From the NCBI GenBank assembly GCA_964533865.1, contig CAZHRC010000002.1, positions 62,001-126,000 on the forward strand: a DNA stretch of 64,000 bases. The letters run 5' to 3'. This document shows positions 26,319 to 34,249 of the stretch, one piece after another. The number at the start of each line of letters is the position of its first letter. Positions within the stretch are counted from its first letter, which is position 1. The notes beneath the pieces were generated by a model. The model was not told the origin of the DNA. It saw only the letters and a program-made list of their open reading frames with translations, and ran no database searches. The position numbers and the translations under genes were made by a program. The stretch comes from CAZHRC01 sp964533865. Lineage in GTDB: Bacteria; Bacillota; Clostridia; Tissierellales; Peptoniphilaceae.

Positions 26319-27278
26319 TTAGTCCTCATCATCATCATCGTCATCGTCATCGTAGTCATCATCGTCATCGTCATCGTAGTCATCGTCGTCATCGTNNNNN
26401 NNNNNNNNNNNNNNNNNNNNNNNNNNNNNNNNNNNNNNNNNNNNNNNNNNNNNNNNNNNNNNNNNNNNNNNNNNNNNNNNNNNNNNNNNNNNNNNGTCAT
26501 CGTCGTCATCGTAATCATCGTAATCATCGTCATCGTAGTCATCATTGCCATAATCATCGTCGTCACCATCATCGTCATTCATGATGGCCGGTACTTTATT
26601 GTTTTCCTCATTTTTTGGCACGGCTACTTCATGAGTCTCTAAGTTTGATTGTTCTGTTCTTTGCCCTGAAAGGTTTTGATCATCATCGTCATCATCAAGA
26701 TCATCTTCCATATCCTTCAGATCTCGAATCGATCGATCTTTCAATTGATTAACCGTCTTTAGTGGATCTTTCTCGATGATGTTGTGTATTAAAGATAATT
26801 TACCTATCGAAACGCCGAGACTCTCGGCTTCCTTGCTCACCTTGTCGTCTTTACCTAGCACCACCCCTGTCACTTTCGTCTTAAACTGGCGTTCTGTTGT
26901 CAATCGATCGATGATGTCTTGAAGCTTGGTCAAGGTCTTGTCATCAAGGCCCTCTGTATTCCCTGAGATGAGAATGTTATTATCATTTGTCTTGTGAAGA
27001 TAACCTTGTAGTATGAGACGGTCGACCAGCTCTTCCACCGTTTGATCCATAGATTTACCTTTTGCATCGTAGCCTTCCAGTAGCTTCTTTCCATCTTCAT
27101 TGAGTGCTGTGATCTTTTTGACCTTGTTCATACGGTTTGTCTCTACTTGCACACTTGGATTGATGTCAAGTATGAAGCTCGATACGGTTTGATTCATAAA
27201 TGCGAATCCCGCCAGTGCCATCAGAAGTATCATCGCACTTCCTAATACCATTCTTTTTTTTGTGTTGTTCGTTGTCAT
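26319..27278 (-). CDS. RsgI-like membrane protein with poly-Asp tail (interrupted by an assembly gap)
   Basis: An N-terminal membrane helix (about residues 10-32) is followed by an extracytoplasmic domain starting ILDINPSVQVETNRMNKV, the hallmark of the RsgI middle domain, then a helical part (about 60-200). The rest is an Asp/Tyr-rich tail (DDDYDD repeats) containing 100 undetermined bases, so true length and frame across the gap are unknown. It lacks the cytoplasmic N-terminal segment seen in the neighbouring anti-sigma protein, so it is unlikely to bind sigma itself. It has its own promoter motif matching that of the sigma gene. GGAGG precedes the ATG. Function is unknown; an acidic, cation-binding surface sensor is possible. 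Confidence 0.75.
   Translation of the reverse strand: MTTNNTKKRMVLGSAMILLMALAGFAFMNQTVSSFILDINPSVQVETNRMNKVKKITALNEDGKKLLEGYDAKGKSMDQTVEELVDRLILQGYLHKTNDNNILISGNTEGLDDKTLTKLQDIIDRLTTERQFKTKVTGVVLGKDDKVSKEAESLGVSIGKLSLIHNIIEKDPLKTVNQLKDRSIRDLKDMEDDLDDDDDDQNLSGQRTEQSNLETHEVAVPKNEENNKVPAIMNDDDGDDDDYGNDDYDDDDYDDYDDDDDXXXXXXXXXXXXXXXXXXXXXXXXXXXXXXXXXXDDDDDYDDDDDDDYDDDDDDDDED
26396..26495. other. 100-N assembly gap inside the Asp-rich repeat
   Basis: Exactly 100 N, the usual placeholder for a gap of unknown size. Both flanks are GAT/GAC/TAC codon repeats, so the gap was probably caused by a tandem repeat that the assembly could not resolve. Confidence 0.95.
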
Positions 27279-27326
27279 GTTAATCCTCCTTATTTTCAGG
27301 GGCTTTATTCTCCCCCGTTCATAGAG

Positions 27327-27356
27327 TTAACGCATGAGGTGACGGAATTATTGCAT
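27327..27356 (-). promoter_or_regulatory. Predicted ECF-type promoter before the second RsgI-like gene
   Basis: On the minus strand, TGCAATAAT, 14 bases, CGTTAA. The same two boxes with identical 14-base spacing occur upstream of the ECF sigma gene (29042-29071). This is the pattern of an autoregulated sigma factor regulon. About 50 bases separate it from the ATG. Confidence 0.6.
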
Positions 27357-27372
27357 CACAAGAAAATTTTTT

Positions 27373-27403
27373 AAAAAAAAAAGAGCCGCATGGTATGCAG
27401 CTC
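27373..27403 (-). terminator. Terminator after the anti-sigma gene
   Basis: On the minus strand, GAGCTGCAT-ACC-ATGCGGCTC followed by ten U. It separates the sigma/anti-sigma transcript from the second RsgI-like gene, which then has its own promoter. Confidence 0.9.
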
Positions 27404-27418
27404 GCGTTCTTGACATCT

Positions 27419-28429
27419 TTAATCATCATTTTCTTCGTCATCTTCATCATCTTCATCATCCCCATCGTCGTTATTCTCCTCATCATCGTCATAATCATTA
27501 TCGTCATCATACCCCGAGGGTTCGGTTTGTTGAGGCTCAGTGTAGGGGACTTGAGTCCTGGGCTCTTGGGGTGTTAGTGGGTCGACGCCAGGTGACTCAG
27601 CGGCGGGCACTAGTATCGGACGAGGCTCCTCCTCTGATTCCGTCTCTAGTTTCGGTTCAGCTATCGGATTAGGCTTGTATGAATCAGTCACTCCTTCGAC
27701 GTTCACCAGATCCGAGATCTCGATCCCATCCTCGTAGGCTGCTTGTATAAGTTCGGTGATTGAAAGCTTTGCAAGGTTCTCTGTCTTTTTCGACGAACCG
27801 GCGAGGATCATCTTCTTGATCATCTCTAATTTTCCAGGGGAGATCTTCAGCGCTTTCGCCGCCTCTTCAACTGACTCGGTAGGTGAAACAAAGTGACTGA
27901 GTAAGAGCCGTTGGTTGCCTTCACCTTGCAAACTTCTCAAGGTCTCTAAGGACTTGGCCATTCTTTCTCGATCGATGTTGCCATCGCCTCCCTTGACGGA
28001 CAACAGTATCGCCCTTTGATCCGTTGGCGTTCGTTCGTAGATCAATTTCAGCGCCTCTTCATTCTTCAACCCAATCAAAGCTAGTCCTTCGATGAGATCC
28101 GATCCCTTTTCATTGTATGTGGCGACTTTTCTTACCTTGTCCATGCGATTCAACGACAACGATACACTGGGATTTATATCGAGATAAATTGTTGTGATTT
28201 CCATTTGCGACCAGATCCACGAAGACCCAATGACGATCAGGAACATGGCAGCGGCAAGGATGCTGCGCAAGATATGATTTCCACGGTATTTTCGAGGAAT
28301 ATTTTGTTCTGTCATCTCGTCGTGAACCGCCATTTTGACGACCGGCGTACTTTGTAACGTCTCTAGAAGATCGATGGGAGCTTCGTCTACGGCACGCTTC
28401 AATCGATTTTCTATTTCCTTGTGTTTCAT
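27419..28429 (-). CDS. RsgI-like anti-sigma factor with acidic tail
   Basis: A 336-residue single-pass membrane protein. A cytoplasmic N-terminal segment (about residues 1-50) is the likely sigma-binding part. A membrane helix (about 53-72) is followed by the RsgI middle-domain signature IYLDINPSVSLSLNRMDKV and an outer helical region. A Pro/Glu-rich linker (about 255-305) leads to an Asp/Glu/Asn-rich tail ending in EENDD. It overlaps the sigma gene by four bases (ATGA), the normal arrangement for sigma/anti-sigma pairs. The role is to hold the sigma factor at the membrane until an outside signal is sensed; the signal is unknown. A terminator follows. Confidence 0.8.
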   Translation of the reverse strand: MKHKEIENRLKRAVDEAPIDLLETLQSTPVVKMAVHDEMTEQNIPRKYRGNHILRSILAAAMFLIVIGSSWIWSQMEITTIYLDINPSVSLSLNRMDKVRKVATYNEKGSDLIEGLALIGLKNEEALKLIYERTPTDQRAILLSVKGGDGNIDRERMAKSLETLRSLQGEGNQRLLLSHFVSPTESVEEAAKALKISPGKLEMIKKMILAGSSKKTENLAKLSITELIQAAYEDGIEISDLVNVEGVTDSYKPNPIAEPKLETESEEEPRPILVPAAESPGVDPLTPQEPRTQVPYTEPQQTEPSGYDDDNDYDDDEENNDDGDDEDDEDDEENDD

Positions 28430-29010
28430 TCGAACTCCCCTCCTTCCGTGAGTACTTTTTTTAGTTTAGCAAGGGAACGCCGATATTTGGAAAGCACCGT
28501 TGAAAGAGGTATCTCAAGCGCTTCAGCGATCTCTCGATGCTTAAACCCATTTACGGCAAAAAGGAGCACGATCTGTCGCTCTTCTTCGGTGAGGGCCTCC
28601 ATCGCCGTTTGAAGCACCATGCGATCTGTCACATCAGTCACGTAAGAAAAAAGAAGATCGTCTTCCAAATCGTCTTCCTTTTCCGTAAACCGTTTGGTCT
28701 GTCTAAAATGTGTCATGGTTAGATTTCTAGCAATTGTAAACATCCACGCCAAAGGCTTACCCATTGGCTTGTAAAGATGAGCCGATGCACGGACCTTCAG
28801 ATAAGTCTCCTGCATAATATCCAAGCTATCGTGATGATTTTTAGTTAGAGACAACACAAACGAATACAAAGCCCTCTCTGTTTGCCGATACAAATCGGCA
28901 AATGCCTCTTTGTCTCCTTTTCCAATGCGATGGATCAGAAACTCGTCAGGCGGAGTGCTTGAAGGTCTTGATTTGGGTGCTTCTGATAAACCCAACATAT
29001 AGGTCAGCAT
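28426..29010 (-). CDS. ECF-type RNA polymerase sigma factor
   Basis: A 194-residue sigma-70 family protein. Region 2 runs from about residue 20 (IGKGDKEAFADLYRQ, then DIMQETYLKV and KPLAWMFTIARNLTMTHFR). Region 4 spans about 125-190 (LTEEERQIVLLFAVNGFKHREIA, HTH). Region 3 is absent, as in ECF factors. The start at 29010 has GGAG eight bases upstream; the region upstream of it is probably leader, not coding. The gene is directly followed by its anti-sigma partner. A motif upstream is repeated before the second RsgI-like gene, suggesting self-activation. Confidence 0.92.
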   Translation of the reverse strand: MLTYMLGLSEAPKSRPSSTPPDEFLIHRIGKGDKEAFADLYRQTERALYSFVLSLTKNHHDSLDIMQETYLKVRASAHLYKPMGKPLAWMFTIARNLTMTHFRQTKRFTEKEDDLEDDLLFSYVTDVTDRMVLQTAMEALTEEERQIVLLFAVNGFKHREIAEALEIPLSTVLSKYRRSLAKLKKVLTEGGEFE

Positions 29011-29041
29011 GATAATAACTCCTTCTACTCCTTCTACTCGT

Positions 29042-29071
29042 TTAACGTTGAAACCGACGCCATTATTGCAT
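29042..29071 (-). promoter_or_regulatory. Predicted autoregulated ECF promoter of the sigma gene
   Basis: On the minus strand, TGCAATAAT, 14 bases, CGTTAA, the same as at 27327-27356. CGTT-type -10 boxes are common for ECF factors. The boxes are about 30 bases upstream of the chosen ATG. Confidence 0.6.
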
Positions 29072-29165
29072 AGCAACATAATTTTTAACTTCTACCTTAA
29101 CAGATTCCTTTTATGACTTCCAAACGTTAAGGAGGACTAAAAACGTCAACGGCTTTTCATTGCGT

Positions 29166-29864
29166 TTACACCTCTCCCCAACTCCACCCAGTCCCTTCTC
29201 TTTCCACTGTCAATACATGGTCGATGGCCATTTGAGGAATGCCGATGGATTCTATTACAATTTCTGCGGTGAGCCAGCCCGCTTTCGCTAGCCCTTCTTT
29301 CATCAATTGAAGGGTGACGATTTTATTGGGATCGACGACAGTGCCTTCGATTTCCCCTGTCGTAGCATTTAGGCCAGAAGGAACGTCGACGGAGAGGGTG
29401 TAGATACGATTGCGGTTGATAATGTCGATGACGTATTCTGCCATGCCCTGAACTGTCCGATCTAGCCCCGTGCCAAAGATACAATCGACTATGGTATTGG
29501 CTTTTTCAATGTTTTTCGATAAGTATTCAATGTCCTCGATGGACACGAGATGGTAGATGGGGACGTTCATTTTCGTGAGAGCAATGTAGTTGGTGACAAA
29601 ATCTGGCGTACCTCCTCCTGATTCTCCGATGACGTATACGTCTACTCGCTTTCCAATCGCGACCAAACCTCGCGCAATGGCAAGTCCATCGCCACCATTA
29701 TTGCCTTTTCCACATATGACGGCAAAGGATTTCCGATAGACCGTGTCCAAGTGTTTGATCACTTTCAAGGCAGCGTTTTCCATGAGGACGATGCCAGGTA
29801 TTTTCAATTCATTGATGGTATAGTTGTCAATTTTTGCCATTTGATCCGCTGTGACTCGTAACAT
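29166..29864 (-). CDS. nnrE: NAD(P)H-hydrate epimerase (YjeF N-terminal domain)
   Basis: A 232-residue enzyme that epimerises damaged NAD(P)HX so that it can be repaired. It has the YjeF_N features MENAA near residue 29, CGKGNNGGDGLAIAR (about 51-65), FGTGL and SVDVPSGLNATTGE. The ADP-dependent dehydratase domain (NnrD) that is often fused at the C-terminus is absent, and no nnrD gene is nearby. GGAGG precedes the ATG. It lies downstream of the primosome genes in the same orientation, separated by about 250 bases and a hairpin. Confidence 0.92.
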   Translation of the reverse strand: MLRVTADQMAKIDNYTINELKIPGIVLMENAALKVIKHLDTVYRKSFAVICGKGNNGGDGLAIARGLVAIGKRVDVYVIGESGGGTPDFVTNYIALTKMNVPIYHLVSIEDIEYLSKNIEKANTIVDCIFGTGLDRTVQGMAEYVIDIINRNRIYTLSVDVPSGLNATTGEIEGTVVDPNKIVTLQLMKEGLAKAGWLTAEIVIESIGIPQMAIDHVLTVEREGTGWSWGEV

Positions 29865-29913
29865 GGTCTCCTCCTGTAAAGTATGATAGTGTTTGGGTAT
29901 GTGCTGATGGCGA

Positions 29914-29941
29914 AAACACCAACGTTATAAGTATGGTGTTT
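29914..29941 (-). terminator. Possible terminator upstream of nnrE
   Basis: On the minus strand, AAACACCA/TGGTGTTT (8 bp, 12-base loop) followed by TTCGCC. The U-run is short, so termination would be weak. It is in the otherwise featureless 250 bases between the dnaC-like gene and nnrE. Confidence 0.4.
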
Positions 29942-30115
29942 AAGGGGTTTAGCATATATTTAAGAGATTGCATTACCCTCTTTCGCCATCCTTGTATTCA
30001 AATGGTGCTCGATATTTGGAACGGGCTGTACGGTCAGGTTACAACGGTCCATTTATCCCAAGATTTTGTTTTGCCTATGTGGTGTTGACCTTTCGCGCAG
30101 CCGATAGGCAATTCC

Positions 30116-31087
30116 TTATAGTCCTAATTTCCGTATCCTCAAATCGTCTCCGTAGATGTTGAATAACCTAAATTCGCCGATGATCCTCGAAAAGATCCGC
30201 TGATCGTAGCGTTCCGGTAGATCGGTGATGGCTAGATTGGTGGAGATGATGATGGGTTTTTGACGGATGATACGCTCATTGAGCAGTTCAAATAAACCCG
30301 ATACGCTTACCGATGTGGTGAACTCGGTGCCGAGATCATCGAGGATGAGAAGATCGACGTTGAATAGGCGATGGTAAGTTTCTTGATGTTTTATTTTCTC
30401 CACGGCGGGCAGAAAACTGTAATCCCCGAGGAAGTCTAGGAGTTTTGGCGCGGTTTGATAAAGGACGCCGTAGCCTTTGTCTAACACGGCTTTAGCGATG
30501 GCATTGCACAAGAACGTCTTACCCGTTCCCACTGATCCGTAAAACATCAGGTTATCCGAATAGCGTCCTTTGAAGGTTTTCGCATAATGTTTGGCTTGTT
30601 GTGCGACGATCGCCATATTTTCTCTCGGAGAGTTATCTTCATTGGCCAATCGGTTCCCACGGAAAAGACCAAGATCGAAGGCAGAGAAGTTTTCCCTTTC
30701 CAGCAGCCCTTCGATGGAGCTCATTTCGTAGGCCTTCGATGTGAGTAGCTGTTCTTTGCAGTGACAGTTTCTGCCGTTTACCACCCCTGTATCTTGGCAA
30801 TGAGGGCAGGTGTACTGAGTATCGGTGTAGTTTTCTGGCAGACCTTGTCGCGACAAGAGCGCTGACCTTCGCATTTTGAGCCGCGTGGTCTCTTCTTCTA
30901 TGGCGCCGATGTCTTGGCGATCCACAATCGCTCGCGCAAGCGCCACACCTAGCTGTTTCAATTTACGGTCGATCTCCCGTATTTCCGGTATGGTTTTATA
31001 GACGCGTTCTAAGCGTTGTTTTTGTTGGATTTGACTGTCATCTCGCCTTTTTGCGAGCTCTCTCGATACTTCACGTCGATAGTCCAC
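30116..31087 (-). CDS. dnaC: DnaC/DnaI-like helicase loader ATPase
   Basis: A 323-residue AAA+ protein that loads the replicative helicase. It has a basic, coiled N-terminus (about 1-75), a zinc-binding module CPHCQDTG....CHC (about 94-108), Walker A GSVGTGKTFL (about 184), Walker B LLILDDLG (about 249), and sensor 1 IIISTN. The start is GTG with AAGGGG upstream. It lies two bases after the DnaD-domain gene, so both are cotranscribed. With dnaB just upstream in the same orientation, the region encodes helicase, loader and primosome adaptor together. Confidence 0.88.
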   Translation of the reverse strand: MDYRREVSRELAKRRDDSQIQQKQRLERVYKTIPEIREIDRKLKQLGVALARAIVDRQDIGAIEEETTRLKMRRSALLSRQGLPENYTDTQYTCPHCQDTGVVNGRNCHCKEQLLTSKAYEMSSIEGLLERENFSAFDLGLFRGNRLANEDNSPRENMAIVAQQAKHYAKTFKGRYSDNLMFYGSVGTGKTFLCNAIAKAVLDKGYGVLYQTAPKLLDFLGDYSFLPAVEKIKHQETYHRLFNVDLLILDDLGTEFTTSVSVSGLFELLNERIIRQKPIIISTNLAITDLPERYDQRIFSRIIGEFRLFNIYGDDLRIRKLGL

Positions 31088-31089
31088 GA

Positions 31090-31845
31090 TTATTCCCCTT
31101 GCTGACTTTTAATATCCTTTTGAAGCTTGCGCTTTAAAAGGGCTTCTAAGTCTTCTTTTGTCATGCGGTCGTCTTTGGGTAGCTTGACTCCGGAGCTTTT
31201 GTATTGTCGTTTCCGAGTGGCTTTTTTCTTTTCTTTCGACTGTTCCAAATCCGTCAATGAGCGGATATTGTCCAGATGCCAATTTCTCGCAATACCCAAA
31301 ACGTAGTTCAAGTTGCGCTTGCCCATTTCCTCCGCAGACACGCGAAAGGCTTCCACCATCAGATCAGGTTCCATGGCGTACTCTTCTCGTGCCTCCTGGA
31401 TGCGGATGACTTCATTGGGTGTCAATGGCAGGCCAAGAATTTCTTCAATGCGTTCAAACATGTGATGAATCCTCTGCGCCGTTTCGCTTTGTTGTTGAAA
31501 AGCTTCAAGGGAGTGGTCCGTCGCTTCTTGAAGGGAGTCGAGATAGCGTTGGCGCAGGCTTTTGATGGCGTAAACCGGTTCGTCATCTTCGACGTGACGC
31601 TCAATAACCCCTTCTCGTATCCAGTATTCTATGGCCCCTGTCACTTCCTCCACCGATAAGCCCAATTCTCTAGCGAGACGTTCTTCATCCATGGATAGAT
31701 CGCTTTTTTCATAGGCGTGTTTGTAGCCGTAAAGGTAGACTTTAAGCGCAGCGCCGTCCGCCAATGTGAGATACGTGTTAAAGAACAGATTTTCAACGGG
31801 GGTCGTGCCAAGGTCCAGCTTTAGGCCCAGTAGTTTTAGCTTCAA
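31090..31845 (-). CDS. dnaD: DnaD-domain primosome protein
   Basis: A 251-residue replication initiation protein. The N-terminal winged-helix part (DEERLARELGLSVEEVTGAIEYW, about residues 55-75) is followed by a DnaD-type C-terminal domain with the YVLGIARNWHLDNI signature (about 180-195) and a Lys-rich tail. The likely start is TTG at 31845, because GGAGGTG lies seven bases before it. The upstream in-frame GTG at 31866 has no ribosome site and would place GGAGG inside the gene. It precedes the helicase loader by two bases. Confidence 0.85.
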   Translation of the reverse strand: MKLKLLGLKLDLGTTPVENLFFNTYLTLADGAALKVYLYGYKHAYEKSDLSMDEERLARELGLSVEEVTGAIEYWIREGVIERHVEDDEPVYAIKSLRQRYLDSLQEATDHSLEAFQQQSETAQRIHHMFERIEEILGLPLTPNEVIRIQEAREEYAMEPDLMVEAFRVSAEEMGKRNLNYVLGIARNWHLDNIRSLTDLEQSKEKKKATRKRQYKSSGVKLPKDDRMTKEDLEALLKRKLQKDIKSQQGE

Positions 31846-31878
31846 AGTCTCACCTCCTATCGTCACCTTTTTCCGATT

Positions 31879-32487
31879 TTACCGGGCCGAGGGACGTTTC
31901 AATTTCATTTTGTGTATGAGTGTATACCAATCGCCCTTAAACTGGATAAAGGATTTGGCGACGCCAAGAGCGTCGATCTCCTTTTGTGTGAGGTTTTGAT
32001 TTTCAAAGTGCTCGAGACATTCTCCGCCATAGACAAAACCTAACTTTTCGTAGAGCCTTCGCGCTCTGGTATTGAAGTCGTTGACTTCGAGATCCATCGC
32101 CATCATACCCAACACCTCAAAGTAGTAGTCGAGAAAAAGGCGCATCGCCTCGGTGCCATAACCCTTTTCCAAGTGGTTTGGGTCGAGTACGAGCCCCAAT
32201 TTTGAGGTGCGTAGGATGGGGTTGATTTGTTTGATGCCGATATACCCGATGAAACGCTCGCTTTTGTCCACGATGGCATAGTATTTATTAAATAGACCGA
32301 TGCGCTTCGACGTGTACCACAGCCTCAACTCTATGGGCGATAGATCGGTGTAGTTGTAGCCGAAAAGCAGTGGATCCGTATGGACGCCCCAGGTAGCAAG
32401 CGCGTCGGCATCCCGCTTTTGTAGCGGGCGAATATCTAACCTATCGCCATTCAAGTATGTTTTAGCTGTGCTAGTTGTCTCTTCCAT
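31879..32487 (-). CDS. GNAT-family N-acetyltransferase
   Basis: A 202-residue acetyltransferase of the RimJ/RimL-like type. It has IRPLQKRDADAL at the N-terminus, acetyl-CoA pyrophosphate loop LEKGYGTEAMRLFL (about residues 112-125), and NDFNTRARRLYEKLGFVYGG. The start (MEETTSTAK) overlaps the end of dnaB by 17 bases, and the ribosome site is weak, so its translation may depend on dnaB. Acceptor substrate unknown; ribosomal protein or small amine are both possible. Confidence 0.85.
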   Translation of the reverse strand: MEETTSTAKTYLNGDRLDIRPLQKRDADALATWGVHTDPLLFGYNYTDLSPIELRLWYTSKRIGLFNKYYAIVDKSERFIGYIGIKQINPILRTSKLGLVLDPNHLEKGYGTEAMRLFLDYYFEVLGMMAMDLEVNDFNTRARRLYEKLGFVYGGECLEHFENQNLTQKEIDALGVAKSFIQFKGDWYTLIHKMKLKRPSAR

Positions 32488-33799
32488 AGACAATATCCCC
32501 AAATTTTGTGATTTCTTTATTGAAGTAGAGCTCCACCGTTCCAGTGGGCCCGTTTCGGTGTTTTGCGATAATGACATCTGCCGTGTTGGGACGATCGCTA
32601 TCTTCGTGGTAGTAGTCGTCACGATAGAGCATCATGACCACGTCCGCATCTTGCTCGATTGCCCCAGACTCCCTCAAGTCCGACAGAATCGGCCGATGAT
32701 CCGCCCGTTGCTCTGGTGCACGAGAAAGCTGAGCCAACGCGAGGACTGGTGCGTCAATCTCCTTGGCAAGGGCTTTCAACCCTCGGGAGATCGTCGATAT
32801 TTCCTGTTGTCGGTTTTCAAATTGGGTATCCGCCGTCATCAACTGGAGATAATCGATAACCACCAGTTCCAATCCGTCTTCCGCTTTCATTCGACGGCAC
32901 TTGGCTCGAAGCTCGGTTAGGGAAATGGATGCGGTATCGTCGACGAAAAGTTCGATTTGACTCAAAAAAGCGATACTATCCCCAATGTCTTTCCAATCGT
33001 CAATATCCCCAGAAATAATTTTTTGGAGATTGACCAAAGATACGGAACTCAACAGACGTTGACTGAGCTGTAATTTGCTCATTTCCAGTGAAAAGATTGC
33101 GACTTTGTGTTTCTTGATCGCTGCGTTTAGGGCGATGTTGACCCCTAATGCGGTTTTTCCCATTGAAGGCCTTGCCGCCAATAGGACGAGGTCCGATTTT
33201 TGCAACCCAGATAGGTGGGTATCGAGATCTTTGAACCCTGTGGTGACTCCGGTAAGCTGACCATCGAGCATGCTCATTTGCTCAAGTTGGCTCAATGTCT
33301 GCTGAAGGATCTCTGCAAGTTTTGACAAGCCGTCTTTGTGGTTGGCTTGGGTAATGTCAAAAATTCGCCTTTCCGCTTCTTCGATAATGGCGGAGACTTC
33401 TTCTTTTTGCTCGTAGGCCTTATTTCCTATGAGGTCTGCTGCAAAAATAAGTCGACGCAGAATGGATTTTTCCAAAACGATGTCGGCATAAGCGCCGGCG
33501 TTTGATGTGTAAATCGGCCCTTGGGTCAGTTCCATAAGATAAGGGAGTCCGCCAATACTGGCCAAACTCCCTCGCTTTCCCATTTCATCAGCCAACGTCA
33601 GGTAGTCGATGGGTTCGCTTTTAGCGGACATGTCCAAGATGGCAGCGTAAACATCGCCGTTTCGGTTGCTGTAAAAGTCGGAAACCACAAGCTTGTCAGA
33701 TACGGTGTTGAGGACTTCGTTGTTGATGAGAACTGCTCCCAACACCCCCCTCTCGGCTTGATCGTCGTGGGGAGGAACTCTACCTGTGTTCTCTTCCAT
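32471..33799 (-). CDS. dnaB: Replicative DNA helicase
   Basis: A 442-residue hexameric 5'-3' helicase of the replication fork. The N-terminal domain (VPPHDDQAERGVLGA) is followed by a linker helix and a RecA-like domain with Walker A ARPSMGKTALG (about 208), Walker B VVIDYLQLM, and the RSGAIEQDADVVM-type segment (here RESGAIEQDADVV). No intein. It is four bases downstream of rplI, in the common gdpP-rplI-dnaB order. Confidence 0.97.
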   Translation of the reverse strand: MEENTGRVPPHDDQAERGVLGAVLINNEVLNTVSDKLVVSDFYSNRNGDVYAAILDMSAKSEPIDYLTLADEMGKRGSLASIGGLPYLMELTQGPIYTSNAGAYADIVLEKSILRRLIFAADLIGNKAYEQKEEVSAIIEEAERRIFDITQANHKDGLSKLAEILQQTLSQLEQMSMLDGQLTGVTTGFKDLDTHLSGLQKSDLVLLAARPSMGKTALGVNIALNAAIKKHKVAIFSLEMSKLQLSQRLLSSVSLVNLQKIISGDIDDWKDIGDSIAFLSQIELFVDDTASISLTELRAKCRRMKAEDGLELVVIDYLQLMTADTQFENRQQEISTISRGLKALAKEIDAPVLALAQLSRAPEQRADHRPILSDLRESGAIEQDADVVMMLYRDDYYHEDSDRPNTADVIIAKHRNGPTGTVELYFNKEITKFGDIVYGRDN

Positions 33800-33802
33800 G
33801 GT

Positions 33803-34249
33803 TTAAGCTCTTTCGATTTTGACTTTCAGCTCTGCCACCACTTCTGGGTAAACACGCACTGGTACAGTAAAAGATGCCAACGATTTGATATTTTCTTTTA
33901 GCTCGATCTTCTTTTTGTCCACGTCGATCCCCTCTTGTTTCTTAAGGGCGTCTGCAATATCCATCGAGGTGATGGAACCAAAGAGGCGGTCTCCGTCCCC
34001 CGTTTTAGCGCGGATGACCAGATTCACCTTTTCGATGGCTTCCTTCAACGTCATGGCCTCAGCGCGTTTCTCCGCTTCCAAAGCTTTCATTTCCGCTTGC
34101 TCTTCTTCCCATTTTGCAATATTTGGCTTTGTCGCTTCTATGGCTAACTTGCCGGGGATCAGAAAGTTCCTCGCGTAGCCTGTTTTAGCGTTGACCAAAT
34201 CCCCTTTCTTTCCTAATGCTTTGACATCTTCAAGTAGTATGACTTTCAT
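33803..34249 (-). CDS. rplI: 50S ribosomal protein L9
   Basis: 148 residues, normal length. N-terminal signature MKVILLEDVKALGKKGD.V and GYARNFLIP, a long connecting helix, and a C-terminal domain ending VKIERA. It starts 20 bases before the gdpP stop codon with AAGGAGG inside gdpP. Confidence 0.98.
   Translation of the reverse strand: MKVILLEDVKALGKKGDLVNAKTGYARNFLIPGKLAIEATKPNIAKWEEEQAEMKALEAEKRAEAMTLKEAIEKVNLVIRAKTGDGDRLFGSITSMDIADALKKQEGIDVDKKKIELKENIKSLASFTVPVRVYPEVVAELKVKIERA

Noticed and set aside
26306..26584. Open frame on the plus strand rich in His and Arg across the gap
   Set aside because: It is only the complement of the Asp codon repeat and spans undetermined bases; no ribosome site or family.
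27395..27577. Hydrophobic Ile/Val-rich plus-strand frame opposite the anti-sigma tail
   Set aside because: Complement of Asp codons gives Ile/Val; no ribosome site, and the minus-strand gene is convincing.
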